Shown here piece by piece: positions 36,254 through 44,855 of a stretch of DNA of 64,000 nt. The notes under the pieces are model-generated. The model did no database searches. It was given only the letters and a program-made list of their open reading frames with translations, and was not told where the DNA came from. Positions within the stretch are counted from its first letter, which is position 1. Every line of letters starts with the position of its first letter. The DNA is from an uncultured Eubacterium sp. (GTDB lineage Bacteria > Bacillota > Clostridia > Lachnospirales > Lachnospiraceae): positions 117,964-181,963 of the forward strand of contig CAJUAU010000002.1 of assembly GCA_910584645.1 (NCBI GenBank), given 5' to 3'. Made by a program: the position numbers and the translations under genes.

Positions 36254-39200
36254 CTAATAATACCCATTCGATCGTTTATAGGATAAAGTATACCAACTCG
36301 CGTTATCTTTGGGATTTCCTTCCCAGTCTTTTGTCCATGGCAGATCCAGCATTAAGGGATTTACTCTTACTTTAGACGATACAGTAAACCATGTAGTACA
36401 GCTGCTGAGAGAATAAGCATTATTTTTTGTGATATGCGCCATATTACATTGAATGACATCTGACAATCTGGTATAAATTTTGTCCTCATTTCCCGCCGCC
36501 AGGGAGATCATAAGAAATATCTTGATATAATCACTATACCGGAGAGACAGATCAAAATTTCCGTGATTTTTGTTTTTACCAGACACATTCGCCAGATTAG
36601 CATCCCCGCCAAACACACTGCTAAACTGCATTGCCCAGGTAGATTTTGTCTTGATCACTGCCACTGGCATCCCTGCTTTGAGCATCGCGATATCATGGAC
36701 AGTCTCTGCCACAGCAAGTGCCAGGATAATGGCTACTTTGATCAGCGCCGGAGGCACAACTCCATAAGTAGCTGCACTGATCGCAGCCGCAACACTCGTA
36801 ATAGTAGCATCTTTCCAGTATTCCTTAAAGGCATAAATAGAATTAAAACCGAGGCGGAGAGCGAATATTGTCCCATAGGCGCTGGCCTTATTTTTTGTAT
36901 TACTGTCAAAACCATATAATATGTATTCTGCCTCATTTCCAAAAGCATAATTATTATCCCGGGAGATCTCTTTGTTAGTTAAGGATTTATTAGCAGGGTT
37001 CGTATAGCTCTCTGCCTTCCACTGGTCTTTTACATCTTGTCTTTGGATCGAAGCCCTTGTTTCCGAAAGCTTGTTTACCGAATATCCCTTCCCTTTTGCA
37101 ACGTCATAAAGTCCTTCATTGACGTAGGTATCATAACTCAGCATACTAGTAATATAGTCAACCGCATACAGATCATCCCGAAGACCTGTCGCCAGTTGTT
37201 TTACCGCTGACATAATGTTGGAAAACAAGGTACCAATCACATCCGAAGACTTTTTTAGATCATCAGACTGTTTACTGTCCTCATTAGATAACGGGTTACT
37301 TTCCTGGGTAATCTCCGAAGACGGCAGTTTCACCGAACTGTCCAGTGCCTTGATATTATTATCTGATACCTTGTACTTATCCTCTAACGAGACTTCTGTC
37401 TCTTCTGGTTCCTTCTCCGCTTCCTCCTCCGATCTATCCTCATACTTTTCTTCGTATTCCTTTTCTCTATCGGTGTTTCTGTTATCATTGAATATTTCGT
37501 TTAACCACTCTCTCAGAGGATCTGCATCTGGATCTGACAGCAAATCTGGTTTGCTCTCTGGTTGACTGACCCAATCAGCGGACAATTCCTCGCTTTTGTC
37601 TTTGTAAAGTGAATTAAATTTTTCTTTATACAAAGCTTCTAATTCTTCCACATAAAATACCTTTATTTTAGAATTTATTTTAAGAATCACCTTGCTGTTA
37701 AAAGTGCTTCGCGGTATCCTTGAAGTAAACTTTTTGATTACCTTATCAACTTCTTCTATCTTATCAAAATAACTTTTTCCTAGTTTCATTTTTTGTAATT
37801 TAGTTGAAATCTTATTCAGATGGTTTTTAATTTTTAGTATACGACTCTGGAGGTCAGACACACTATTTCGTGTCACATTTTCACTTATTCCTTTCTGCAG
37901 CCCCGCATCCGTCAGACTTCCATCGGAATTTTTTTCAGATCCGGAAAGGATCTCCAGATCCTCAATTGCGATTTCACTCCCTTTACACGATAAGTCTTCA
38001 GCATGCTTTATCCATTTATCATTAGCAATTTCATATTGATCTAGTACACCACCTGTTTCTATCAGTTTCTTCAATCTTTTATCTGCTTCATTAAGGTGCC
38101 CCATAGCTTTGGGGATATCTTTCTTAATATTTTTATATTGCATTCCCAGTTCTTTAAACTTATTATTCAATTCATTTTTTTTATTATCATGAATGATCAA
38201 TATTTTAGATAAATTATTTGGGCCTACTCCCTCAATCTGATTATTCCATATTTTATGATAGGAAGACTGAGGATTTTCATTGTTATAAAAGTCCTTTTTG
38301 TATGTTTCATAAAGATACGCTAATTTGTTGTAAGTTACAGCATAAGTAAGCTTCAGATTTTCTAAGCTTTTTAAACTCCCCGAATATTCTTTATCCTTGT
38401 TTTCAAATTCTACAAATGCAGCATTCATATTCTGATACGTTTGAGACATTTTATTTGCCACAGCTATATAATCATTATACAAGTCAGGGACGTCTGTTGC
38501 TTTTATTACACCATTCCGAATCACACTTCCCGTTAAAAGATTGCATGATATATCTAAATTTTCTCTTATTTCTAGGTATTCTAAGATGCATTTATCCATT
38601 TCTTCAAAAGCTTTTTCAAGTGTAACATTACCTTGCTCATTGGTAGCTATCACAACTTTGTCGTACTGAGCATTCAAATCAATTTTATCCAAATCCAGGT
38701 ACAAAAAGTTGAATATAACTTCCTTGCAACACTCATAATACTGATTATAAAAATTATTAATTTTTTCAATAATGTTATTCATCCCTGTAACTGTACTGAT
38801 CTTATCATTATTAGGATTGAGCTCTTCGTACGCTTTTATTTCTTCATGCAGCTCTTTCAAAAGTTCCATCAGGGACTTCTGCTTTTCGCACATTGTCTTC
38901 TTTTCTTCTATTAACTTTGTCTCCTCCTGAATATTTCCAGACTGCTCCGACAATTCCTGAATGCCTTCAAGCAGATTGAGAACACCATTGATCGGGCTGC
39001 GGAATTTCATAAAATTAATGACCTGGGTTTTTACAATAGCGGGGTTGTTAAAACCGCTGTTTGCCACCTTTTTAAATTCAAAAGAATCCTCCACCAGTTC
39101 CAGGTTCATGAGATCACTGACTTCTCCAATGTCCTCTCCGAACATTCCCATCAGTTTACTTACCAGGTCATTGGCATCTTCATCTGACAATCCGGCAGAA

Positions 39201-39469
39201 ACAAGGGATTCTTTGTAAAACTTCTCGGAAACATTTTTTATTTCTTCTTCCGATTTACAGGTTCCCAGCAGCCCATAATAATCATTTAATTTGGCATCAA
39301 ATTCTGTCATAGCCGTATTCAGCACCAGATCTCCGGCAGAATCCACCATTGCCTGTCCCAGATGCATCCGCCCCACATCTACAAATAAGCTGGTCACCAC
39401 CAGCATAGGTACCAGTATGATCACTAAAAATACAGATACCGCTCCATTATTTTTTGTAAATAATCTCAT
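36254..39469 (-). CDS. Giant TadG-like (DUF5702-type) pilus-associated protein
   Basis: About 1071 residues. The N-terminus is TadG-like: NNGAVSVFLVIILVPMLVVTSLFVDVGRMHLGQAMVDSAG is the typical membrane segment and following stretch seen in TadG/DUF5702 proteins, quoted here only by its parts GAVSVFLV, VDVGRM and MVDSAGD. Residues about 100-650 are long, charged helical and coiled-coil-like sequence; about 636-706 is very acidic (runs of Glu); after that a compact C-terminal domain has hydrophobic stretches (AAAISAATYGVVPPALIKVAIILALAV in parts). It is low in G+C compared with neighbours. The start at 39469 follows AGAGGG. It probably spans the wall or caps the pilus; function is inferred. 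Confidence 0.75.
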   Translation of the reverse strand: MRLFTKNNGAVSVFLVIILVPMLVVTSLFVDVGRMHLGQAMVDSAGDLVLNTAMTEFDAKLNDYYGLLGTCKSEEEIKNVSEKFYKESLVSAGLSDEDANDLVSKLMGMFGEDIGEVSDLMNLELVEDSFEFKKVANSGFNNPAIVKTQVINFMKFRSPINGVLNLLEGIQELSEQSGNIQEETKLIEEKKTMCEKQKSLMELLKELHEEIKAYEELNPNNDKISTVTGMNNIIEKINNFYNQYYECCKEVIFNFLYLDLDKIDLNAQYDKVVIATNEQGNVTLEKAFEEMDKCILEYLEIRENLDISCNLLTGSVIRNGVIKATDVPDLYNDYIAVANKMSQTYQNMNAAFVEFENKDKEYSGSLKSLENLKLTYAVTYNKLAYLYETYKKDFYNNENPQSSYHKIWNNQIEGVGPNNLSKILIIHDNKKNELNNKFKELGMQYKNIKKDIPKAMGHLNEADKRLKKLIETGGVLDQYEIANDKWIKHAEDLSCKGSEIAIEDLEILSGSEKNSDGSLTDAGLQKGISENVTRNSVSDLQSRILKIKNHLNKISTKLQKMKLGKSYFDKIEEVDKVIKKFTSRIPRSTFNSKVILKINSKIKVFYVEELEALYKEKFNSLYKDKSEELSADWVSQPESKPDLLSDPDADPLREWLNEIFNDNRNTDREKEYEEKYEDRSEEEAEKEPEETEVSLEDKYKVSDNNIKALDSSVKLPSSEITQESNPLSNEDSKQSDDLKKSSDVIGTLFSNIMSAVKQLATGLRDDLYAVDYITSMLSYDTYVNEGLYDVAKGKGYSVNKLSETRASIQRQDVKDQWKAESYTNPANKSLTNKEISRDNNYAFGNEAEYILYGFDSNTKNKASAYGTIFALRLGFNSIYAFKEYWKDATITSVAAAISAATYGVVPPALIKVAIILALAVAETVHDIAMLKAGMPVAVIKTKSTWAMQFSSVFGGDANLANVSGKNKNHGNFDLSLRYSDYIKIFLMISLAAGNEDKIYTRLSDVIQCNMAHITKNNAYSLSSCTTWFTVSSKVRVNPLMLDLPWTKDWEGNPKDNASWYTLSYKRSNGYY

Positions 39470-39483
39470 AGGAACCCTCTCTC

Positions 39484-40164
39484 TCAACTCTCATTTTCAA
39501 ATATATTAAAAATACCCTTTACTTTTTGAAAACCCTCATTCAATTTACTCATTACCTCGTTTACAATTTTGCTTCTTTGTAAATAATCCACCGCCATATC
39601 TGTATTCCTGACAAACTCACTTCCATCTGTAATTGTTACTGTCTCGTAATTCTTAAAATCAATGGACATTGCATCCTTTTGTCCGATAAATTTAATGGGA
39701 AATGTAAGTTTGTAAGAAGTCTCCGCTGTAAAGGTTGAATACAATATATAATTTTTGTATTCAGTTTCACAGGAGATATCCGTGGGATCCATATTGGTAA
39801 AAAAGCCGCCACCATAACCCTTTATTTCTTTTTCCAGTTCCGTTTTCATATCATTCTGTATCTGCTTACTGGAAAATATATGGCGATAAGGTTTTACATC
39901 TTCATTCTTTGTAGGGACATCATTGCCAGCATAATCTTCTGTTACCTCTTTTACCCAGGGATTGGAATAATACTCAGCCCCTTTTATAGCACAAGCGGAA
40001 GTATACCGGGATATCGCCGATTTCACCACATACATATTTCCAAAGTAGATCAGAAAGAACAACACAAAAAACATGATAGGAAATACAAAGGACGCCTCCA
40101 CGATCATGACGGCTCCATTTTCATTTGTGAGTAATTTTTGTACTTTTAATATTTTTTCTTTCAT
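39484..40164 (-). CDS. tadE: TadE-like minor pseudopilin
   Basis: A 226-residue protein with prepilin-like start NENG^AVMIVEASF: Glu at +6 after the presumed cut and a strongly hydrophobic helix (VFPIMFFVLFFLIYFGN). The exterior contains helical and beta stretches (YTSACAIKGAEYYSNP; TAETSYKLTFPIKFIG). It is the first of two TadE-like genes in the operon. ATG follows GTAGAGG. It lies between the Flp pilin gene and the giant TadG-like gene, the usual Tad order. Confidence 0.82.
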   Translation of the reverse strand: MKEKILKVQKLLTNENGAVMIVEASFVFPIMFFVLFFLIYFGNMYVVKSAISRYTSACAIKGAEYYSNPWVKEVTEDYAGNDVPTKNEDVKPYRHIFSSKQIQNDMKTELEKEIKGYGGGFFTNMDPTDISCETEYKNYILYSTFTAETSYKLTFPIKFIGQKDAMSIDFKNYETVTITDGSEFVRNTDMAVDYLQRSKIVNEVMSKLNEGFQKVKGIFNIFENES

Positions 40165-40182
40165 AAAATACCTCTACTTATA

Positions 40183-40209
40183 GGGAATGAGAGCAAGTGT
40201 CTCATCCCC
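40183..40209 (-). promoter_or_regulatory. Hairpin in the pilin-tadE gap
   Basis: Arms 40200-40209 and 40183-40192 pair over 10 bp with one wobble around a 7-nt loop on the minus-strand transcript. No U-tract follows, so it is more likely an RNA-stabilising or processing hairpin after the pilin gene than a strong terminator. Confidence 0.6.
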
Positions 40210-40228
40210 CAAATTTCATAACTTTGTC

Positions 40229-40501
40229 CTAAGGTTTTGGAGTAGCCTTTGAAGGATCAGTGACAACACCTGAGGCATTTCCACTTATTGTACTAAACAA
40301 ATCATTTAACATTGATGTTATCTGCTCTTTAAATAAAATAGCCAAAAGAACTGCAACACCAATCAGCACAACAATGGCAACCACATTCACTTCTCCGGTT
40401 TCATCTGCAAATACTTCTCTCACTCTTTCCTTTGCTGCTTCACCGAACTTATGAGCCTTGATCTTTGAATTGATATATGCCCCTAACATTCTTTCACTCA
40501 T
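40229..40501 (-). CDS. Flp1-like type IVb pilin
   Basis: A 90-residue major pilin candidate. A basic leader (KIKAHKFGEAAKERVREVF) precedes DETG^EVNVVAIVVLIG, fitting prepilin peptidase cleavage after Gly, then a single hydrophobic helix (about 42-60) and a short exterior of about 30 residues. This is the Flp1 layout found in Gram-positive Tad loci. The ATG at 40501 is 8 bp after GGAGG; a GTG at 40510 abuts the site and is unlikely. A strong hairpin follows the gene, consistent with higher expression than its operon mates. Confidence 0.85.
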   Translation of the reverse strand: MSERMLGAYINSKIKAHKFGEAAKERVREVFADETGEVNVVAIVVLIGVAVLLAILFKEQITSMLNDLFSTISGNASGVVTDPSKATPKP

Positions 40502-40563
40502 ATTCTTCACCTCCTCTATATGTATTTTTATATAAACAGAAACTCCTCTGATTATATATGTAT

Positions 40564-41439
40564 TTATACTCCCATATTAGAGAAGATCGGAATGACCACC
40601 ATCACAAGAACTCCTACGAACATAATGCACATAGGAAGCATCAACTTGCTTTCCGCTGCCTCTCCCAGCTGTTTCACCGACTGCCTCTTGGAATTCCACA
40701 CCTCTGTACTCTGCTGCTGAAGCATGATGATCAATTCAGTGTTTCCTTTCAACATCCCTTGAACAATCGTGGCAGTAAACTTTTTGATCTGCGGAAGAAC
40801 ACAGCGGTTTCCAAACTCCCGGAAAGCTTCCGTCTCGGATACTCCATTATTCATTTCGTTCACTGTACGCTTCATTTCCTGATAAATCGTTGTATCATTT
40901 GTATCCGCCACATATTCCCAGGCCTCACGCATGATCATACCAGCATTTGTCAACAACGCCAGTTTGGAAACCACCTCGGAAAAATCTGCGATCATTTCCT
41001 GGGATCTTTTCTGAATCCTGTCATGGATCTGGTTTCCATAATAGTAAAATGCCAGCCCTGCAAATAATATCAGCAGAAAAAAAACAACGATCTCATTGGT
41101 AAGTCCATATAATATAAACGCTAACACAAACAGAGTAGCGGCATAGGTAACTTTCTGCGCATAAATCACCCTAAGATAATATTCCGCATATTTTTTTTCA
41201 TAGAAAATACAGATCTCCTGACGCATTTTCCGGTCTCCCACCCTACGATAGCTATAATGGATCTTTTCCATCAGGCAGTACCCAAAACAATAAATTTCCT
41301 TAAGAGGATATTCTTTCTCATCCAGCGTCTGAAATAAGTGTGCATATTTCCCACTCATAGCAAAAATTACAAGCCACACCAACAAAAATAAAGTTCCTAC
41401 TGACATCATAATTATTTGAAACACAGATAATCCTAACAT
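40564..41439 (-). CDS. tadC: TadC-like type II secretion F-domain membrane protein
   Basis: A 291-residue polytopic membrane protein of the GspF/TadC family. Hydrophobic helices lie at about 5-28, 93-112, 114-132 and 268-288; between them is the cytoplasmic F-domain helix bundle (FSEVVSKLALLTNAGMIMREAWEYVA, in parts LLTNAGM and MREAWEY). With TadB it forms the inner-membrane platform on which pilin is extracted and assembled. ATG follows GAGGGG. It lies between tadB and the pilin gene. Confidence 0.88.
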   Translation of the reverse strand: MLGLSVFQIIMMSVGTLFLLVWLVIFAMSGKYAHLFQTLDEKEYPLKEIYCFGYCLMEKIHYSYRRVGDRKMRQEICIFYEKKYAEYYLRVIYAQKVTYAATLFVLAFILYGLTNEIVVFFLLILFAGLAFYYYGNQIHDRIQKRSQEMIADFSEVVSKLALLTNAGMIMREAWEYVADTNDTTIYQEMKRTVNEMNNGVSETEAFREFGNRCVLPQIKKFTATIVQGMLKGNTELIIMLQQQSTEVWNSKRQSVKQLGEAAESKLMLPMCIMFVGVLVMVVIPIFSNMGV

Positions 41440-41451
41440 TTTTTACACCCC

Positions 41452-42303
41452 TCATAACCGAATTTCCAATATCTTTTTACCCACAAAATAAGCAGTCACA
41501 AACATGATGATGGCAAAGGTTGTAGAGATGATTCCTGTGGTAGTCGCAAAATTTGCAGCAAACTCCGGACTCATAAATTTTATCAAAGCAACAAGAAGGA
41601 TCGGTACCGCCACCATAATTTTTTGCTGCATATCATTTGTTGCAACCATAGTCTTAATCTCTGACTCAATTTCCATCTTGTCATTGATGATAGAATGTGT
41701 ATTCCGTATCACCTGCTTTAGATTCCCCCCCTGTCGGTAGCAGATCTGAAAAACATTAGCAAAGCTCTCAATATCCTCAACACCACTTCTTCTACCAAAA
41801 TCAAGCAACAGGGATTCGATATCAATGTTATTCTGGATTCCCGTCATGATTACCTGAAGTTCATATAATATGTAAGCACTTTCCTCATATTGCAGTTGTA
41901 AATCCTGTTCTACGCTCTGAAAGGAATCGATTACATTCTTTCCTGAATTCAATGAAGTCGCCAGGGAATCTAACATATCCCGGAACTGGCTTTTAAGTTC
42001 TTTGGTTCTCTTCTCCTTCAGACTGGAAGTAATGGTGGGGATAGCAAGTTTTACCGCCCCGAATCCAACCAACGACGATATAATAATGTTTAGCAAATAA
42101 GTTGTTGACGTGGCATTTCCATAAATATCTTTTGCCAGTCCGCCATAAAATAAATATCCCACCGCAGCGCCAACAGCAAAAGCTATCAGGGTATATAAGA
42201 TCTTTTCCATCCTGGACATTTGATAGATCCGGTAATTTGTAACACGCATATTCGTTTCTGACAAATAATACGCCGCTTCTTTTTCCTTTTTCTTTCCAAA
42301 CAT
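41452..42303 (-). CDS. tadB: TadB-like type II secretion F-domain membrane protein
   Basis: A 283-residue platform protein paired with TadC. The F-domain has LDSLATSLNSGKNVIDSF and FANVFQICYRQGGNLKQVI, with hydrophobic helices near 37-55, 65-85, 227-245 and 255-275. The N-terminus is basic (KKKEKEAAYY). The gene starts 1 bp after the TadA ATPase stop, so the two are translationally linked. The ribosome site GAGGAG lies in the end of tadA. Confidence 0.9.
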   Translation of the reverse strand: MFGKKKEKEAAYYLSETNMRVTNYRIYQMSRMEKILYTLIAFAVGAAVGYLFYGGLAKDIYGNATSTTYLLNIIISSLVGFGAVKLAIPTITSSLKEKRTKELKSQFRDMLDSLATSLNSGKNVIDSFQSVEQDLQLQYEESAYILYELQVIMTGIQNNIDIESLLLDFGRRSGVEDIESFANVFQICYRQGGNLKQVIRNTHSIINDKMEIESEIKTMVATNDMQQKIMVAVPILLVALIKFMSPEFAANFATTTGIISTTFAIIMFVTAYFVGKKILEIRL

Positions 42304-42304
42304 A

Positions 42305-43540
42305 TTACCACTCTCCTCGATAACCCATAAGTTTTAGCTTAAAATCATTAATGATCTTATTTTCCGTCCGAAGCAGCTGCCCGGACACCTTTTCTACCGT
42401 AGAATTTTCATCTTCCGTAAAAACATATAATGGATTCAGATGAATTTCGCCATTCTTAAATCCCACCACTTCCGTAATTTCCATTGTCTTTCTGGACTTG
42501 TCCCGCAGACGGGAAAGATGAATAATGATATCCACCGCAGAGGCGATCTGCTGTCTTATGGCATCCAGGGGCAGTCCCTCTGCCCCCTGCAGGACCATTG
42601 TCTCCAGACGGCTGAGCATATCTTTAGTGGAGTTGGCATGTCCTGTGGACAAACTGCCATCGTGCCCCGTATTCATCGCCTGAAGCATATCCAGCGCCTC
42701 TCCTCCACGCACCTCACCGACAACAATACGTTCCGGCCGCATACGGAGGGAGGATTTGATCAGGTCTCTTATATTGATCTCCCCAGCACCGGAAGAATTG
42801 GCATTTCTGGTCTCCATACTCACCAGATTATCAATCCCGGTGATTTGAAGTTCCGCCGAATCCTCAATAGTTATGATTCTCTCATCCTTAGGAATATAAT
42901 TAGACAGTGCATTCAAAAAAGTTGTCTTTCCAGAACCTGTTCCACCACAAATAAATATGTTAAATTTTGCTTTTACCAGTACTTCCAGTTTATCTGCAAT
43001 CTCTCTTGTCAGGGAGCCGTAACGAATCAACATATCTATGGTCATTGGTGTTTTGGAAAATTTACGGATAGTCACCGTCGGTCCACACAGGGCAATGGGG
43101 GGAAGTACTACATTAACACGGGAACCATCCGGTAGTCTTGTATCCACAATAGGATTTGCCTGATTAACTTCTCTTCCCGCCATTCCGACAATTCTCTGTA
43201 TTACATCTTCCAGACGCCTTTCACTCTCAAAATGCTCATCCATCCGCATCAGTTTCCCGCTTTTCTCAATAAATATATTATCTGGACCATTGATCATGAC
43301 CTCTGTAATATCATCATCATTCAAGATCGTATCCAGAATTCCAAACCCACGGATAGAACTGTAGATCTGATTGACCATTTTTACCTTTTCATCCAGGGAA
43401 ACCAGCTGGCCGTTGAGGCTCTGCTGTACCAATATACTGATCTGTTCTTCTAATTCTTCATCTGAAAGCTCATTCAGTTTGAAATTATCAAAAACATAAT
43501 TTTTCAACTGAAGAATCAATTCATCTTCATATCCGCTCAT
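42305..43540 (-). CDS. tadA: TadA/CpaF-type secretion ATPase
   Basis: A 411-residue hexameric ATPase of the GspE/VirB11 family that powers Tad pilus assembly. Motifs: N-terminal ITEVMINGPDNIFIEKSGK, Walker A CGGTGSGKTT, Asp box IITIEDSAELQI, NLVSMETR, Walker B RIVVGEVRGGEALDM and His box STGHANS. Arg-rich DGSRVNVVLPPIALCGP precedes the core as in CpaF. Cytoplasmic, docking on TadB/TadC. ATG follows AAAGAGG. It lies 30 bp after tadZ. Confidence 0.94.
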   Translation of the reverse strand: MSGYEDELILQLKNYVFDNFKLNELSDEELEEQISILVQQSLNGQLVSLDEKVKMVNQIYSSIRGFGILDTILNDDDITEVMINGPDNIFIEKSGKLMRMDEHFESERRLEDVIQRIVGMAGREVNQANPIVDTRLPDGSRVNVVLPPIALCGPTVTIRKFSKTPMTIDMLIRYGSLTREIADKLEVLVKAKFNIFICGGTGSGKTTFLNALSNYIPKDERIITIEDSAELQITGIDNLVSMETRNANSSGAGEINIRDLIKSSLRMRPERIVVGEVRGGEALDMLQAMNTGHDGSLSTGHANSTKDMLSRLETMVLQGAEGLPLDAIRQQIASAVDIIIHLSRLRDKSRKTMEITEVVGFKNGEIHLNPLYVFTEDENSTVEKVSGQLLRTENKIINDFKLKLMGYRGEW

Positions 43541-43570
43541 GAACTACCTCTTTTCCATTATTTCCGTATT

Positions 43571-44632
43571 CTATAAGCTGTCGAAAATCGATTCTCTCAT
43601 GATCTCATCCATAATCTGGCGGTTAGTTGCCTGACCAAAACGATTGACAGCTCCCAGTGTCATTATTGGCTGCTCCACAACGTTACAATCTGCCCGCCTG
43701 CTCATGTCATTATAGATTAACCTGGTCTTCCCGATCAGGTCACAATCACTGTCTTTCTCCATCATTTGAAATACACTCAGGCATTTACGAATTTTACTGT
43801 TCCCACTCTCGCTTCCGTCACTCACTAAAAAAATCTCTGTGGGATACTCGCAGATCACTTTTTGAAATACTCCACGCATCGAAAAATTCATATCAATAAC
43901 TACATATTCATATCCTTTTACAAATACAAACTCCTGCATGATCATCTCTACATCATTCTCTGTCATAGAAAATATATCATGGGGATTTTTACAGGAGGCA
44001 AAATATTCGACACCAGAATCATGCAGCTGCAAAAAACTTTCCAGTTTCATCGCAACATTAGCCTTTTTACTCTTTACCGCAAATAATACATCACTCATCG
44101 AACTTTTTACTTCTTCCCCAAAATACATGGCGGTATTGCCAAAATCCTCCCAATTCAGATAGCATACTTTTTTCCCCTCCCTGGCTTTTTTCATGGCAAG
44201 GGCACATGCCAGAGTAGATACACCACTTCCGCCCTTAGGCGAAGTCAACAAGAATACTTTTTCATTATGCGTTTTTACTTGAAGTTTGTAATCATTGGTA
44301 GCCTTTTCTGAAAAGAGGTTTAAGATATCTTTATATAAATCCTCTATTTTCTGATATTTGCAGATCGCCTTTTGCCCTCTGCTTTCAGCGATACCCTGCA
44401 TCTCTACCAGATATCCAAAAGATACACTTTCTGGTATTCTCCCAAAATCTATAGGGAGATCCTCATTGACAACGACCACCACATTCTTTATATCCTTTAC
44501 ATACTCGTACATATATTCCGGATCTGAAAAAGATCTTGCCTCCAGCTTATCTGACATCTTCGCGTTTAGTGTAGTCACGAGACGACTCAGATATGTTTTG
44601 TCACGATCTACAAATACCGCCCTTATTCTCAT
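43571..44632 (-). CDS. tadZ: TadZ/CpaE-like ParA-superfamily localisation ATPase
   Basis: A 353-residue protein: an N-terminal receiver-like domain (RIRAVFVDRDKTYLSRL) and a C-terminal MinD/ParA ATPase with deviant Walker A SPKGGSGVSTLA, a Walker B-like YEYVVIDMNF and a switch region. TadZ/CpaE proteins mark the cell site at which the pilus is built. It is the first gene of the operon, with GGAGGAG before its ATG and promoter 44675-44703 about 45-70 bp upstream. Confidence 0.88.
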   Translation of the reverse strand: MRIRAVFVDRDKTYLSRLVTTLNAKMSDKLEARSFSDPEYMYEYVKDIKNVVVVVNEDLPIDFGRIPESVSFGYLVEMQGIAESRGQKAICKYQKIEDLYKDILNLFSEKATNDYKLQVKTHNEKVFLLTSPKGGSGVSTLACALAMKKAREGKKVCYLNWEDFGNTAMYFGEEVKSSMSDVLFAVKSKKANVAMKLESFLQLHDSGVEYFASCKNPHDIFSMTENDVEMIMQEFVFVKGYEYVVIDMNFSMRGVFQKVICEYPTEIFLVSDGSESGNSKIRKCLSVFQMMEKDSDCDLIGKTRLIYNDMSRRADCNVVEQPIMTLGAVNRFGQATNRQIMDEIMRESIFDSL

Positions 44633-44674
44633 TTATCTCCTCCATTTTTTGTATATCAGACTTGTTTTACGTTT

Positions 44675-44703
44675 AGTATACTAAAAATGTTGGATTTTGT
44701 CAA
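44675..44703 (-). promoter_or_regulatory. Strong sigma-A promoter of the tad/kinase operon
   Basis: Minus-strand consensus TTGACA (44698-44703), a 17-bp spacer and TATACT (44675-44680). Its -35 box abuts the palindrome at 44703-44714. It is the only good promoter found ahead of the 23-gene run. Confidence 0.82.
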
Positions 44704-44736
44704 CTCTATAGAGTGTGTTTACACATTCTATAGAAT
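44703..44736. promoter_or_regulatory. Twin palindromic operators
   Basis: Two perfect 12-bp palindromes, ACTCTATAGAGT (44703-44714) and ATTCTATAGAAT (44725-44736), share a CTATAG core and are 22 bp apart centre to centre, about two DNA turns. One touches the -35 of the tad promoter and the other lies in the spacer of the divergent promoter. They are likely sites for the XRE regulator encoded alongside. Confidence 0.7.
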
Positions 44737-44745
44737 ATGTATAAA
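44718..44745 (+). promoter_or_regulatory. Candidate promoter of the XRE regulator gene
   Basis: TTTACA (44718-44723), a 16-bp spacer and TATAAA (44740-44745). The spacer holds the second CTATAG palindrome, which would suit autoregulation. Confidence 0.5.
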
Positions 44746-44811
44746 ATTATGGGAATTTGATAGTTTATTATGTAGAACAATGATTTTAGGTAAAAAAAGA
44801 GTAAATACACT

Positions 44812-44833
44812 AGCCTGACGGTATCGTCAGGCT
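44812..44833 (+). promoter_or_regulatory. Perfect hairpin in the leader of the XRE gene
   Basis: AGCCTGACG and CGTCAGGCT form a perfect 9-bp stem with a GTAT loop, ending 22 bp before the ATG and just ahead of the AAGGAAAGG site. There is no U-tract. It may be a leader hairpin or a further operator. Confidence 0.55.
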
Positions 44834-44855
44834 GATTTCAAGGAAAGGAACTGAT

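Noticed and set aside
15189..44632. Type VII or type VI secretion locus
   Set aside because: FHA, vWA and kinase proteins suggested it, but there is no EssC/YukB ATPase, WXG100 protein, sheath or VgrG gene; the secretion genes are all Tad type.
44812..44833. Intrinsic terminator before the XRE gene
   Set aside because: The stem is perfect but short, has no U-tract and lies directly ahead of the ribosome site.
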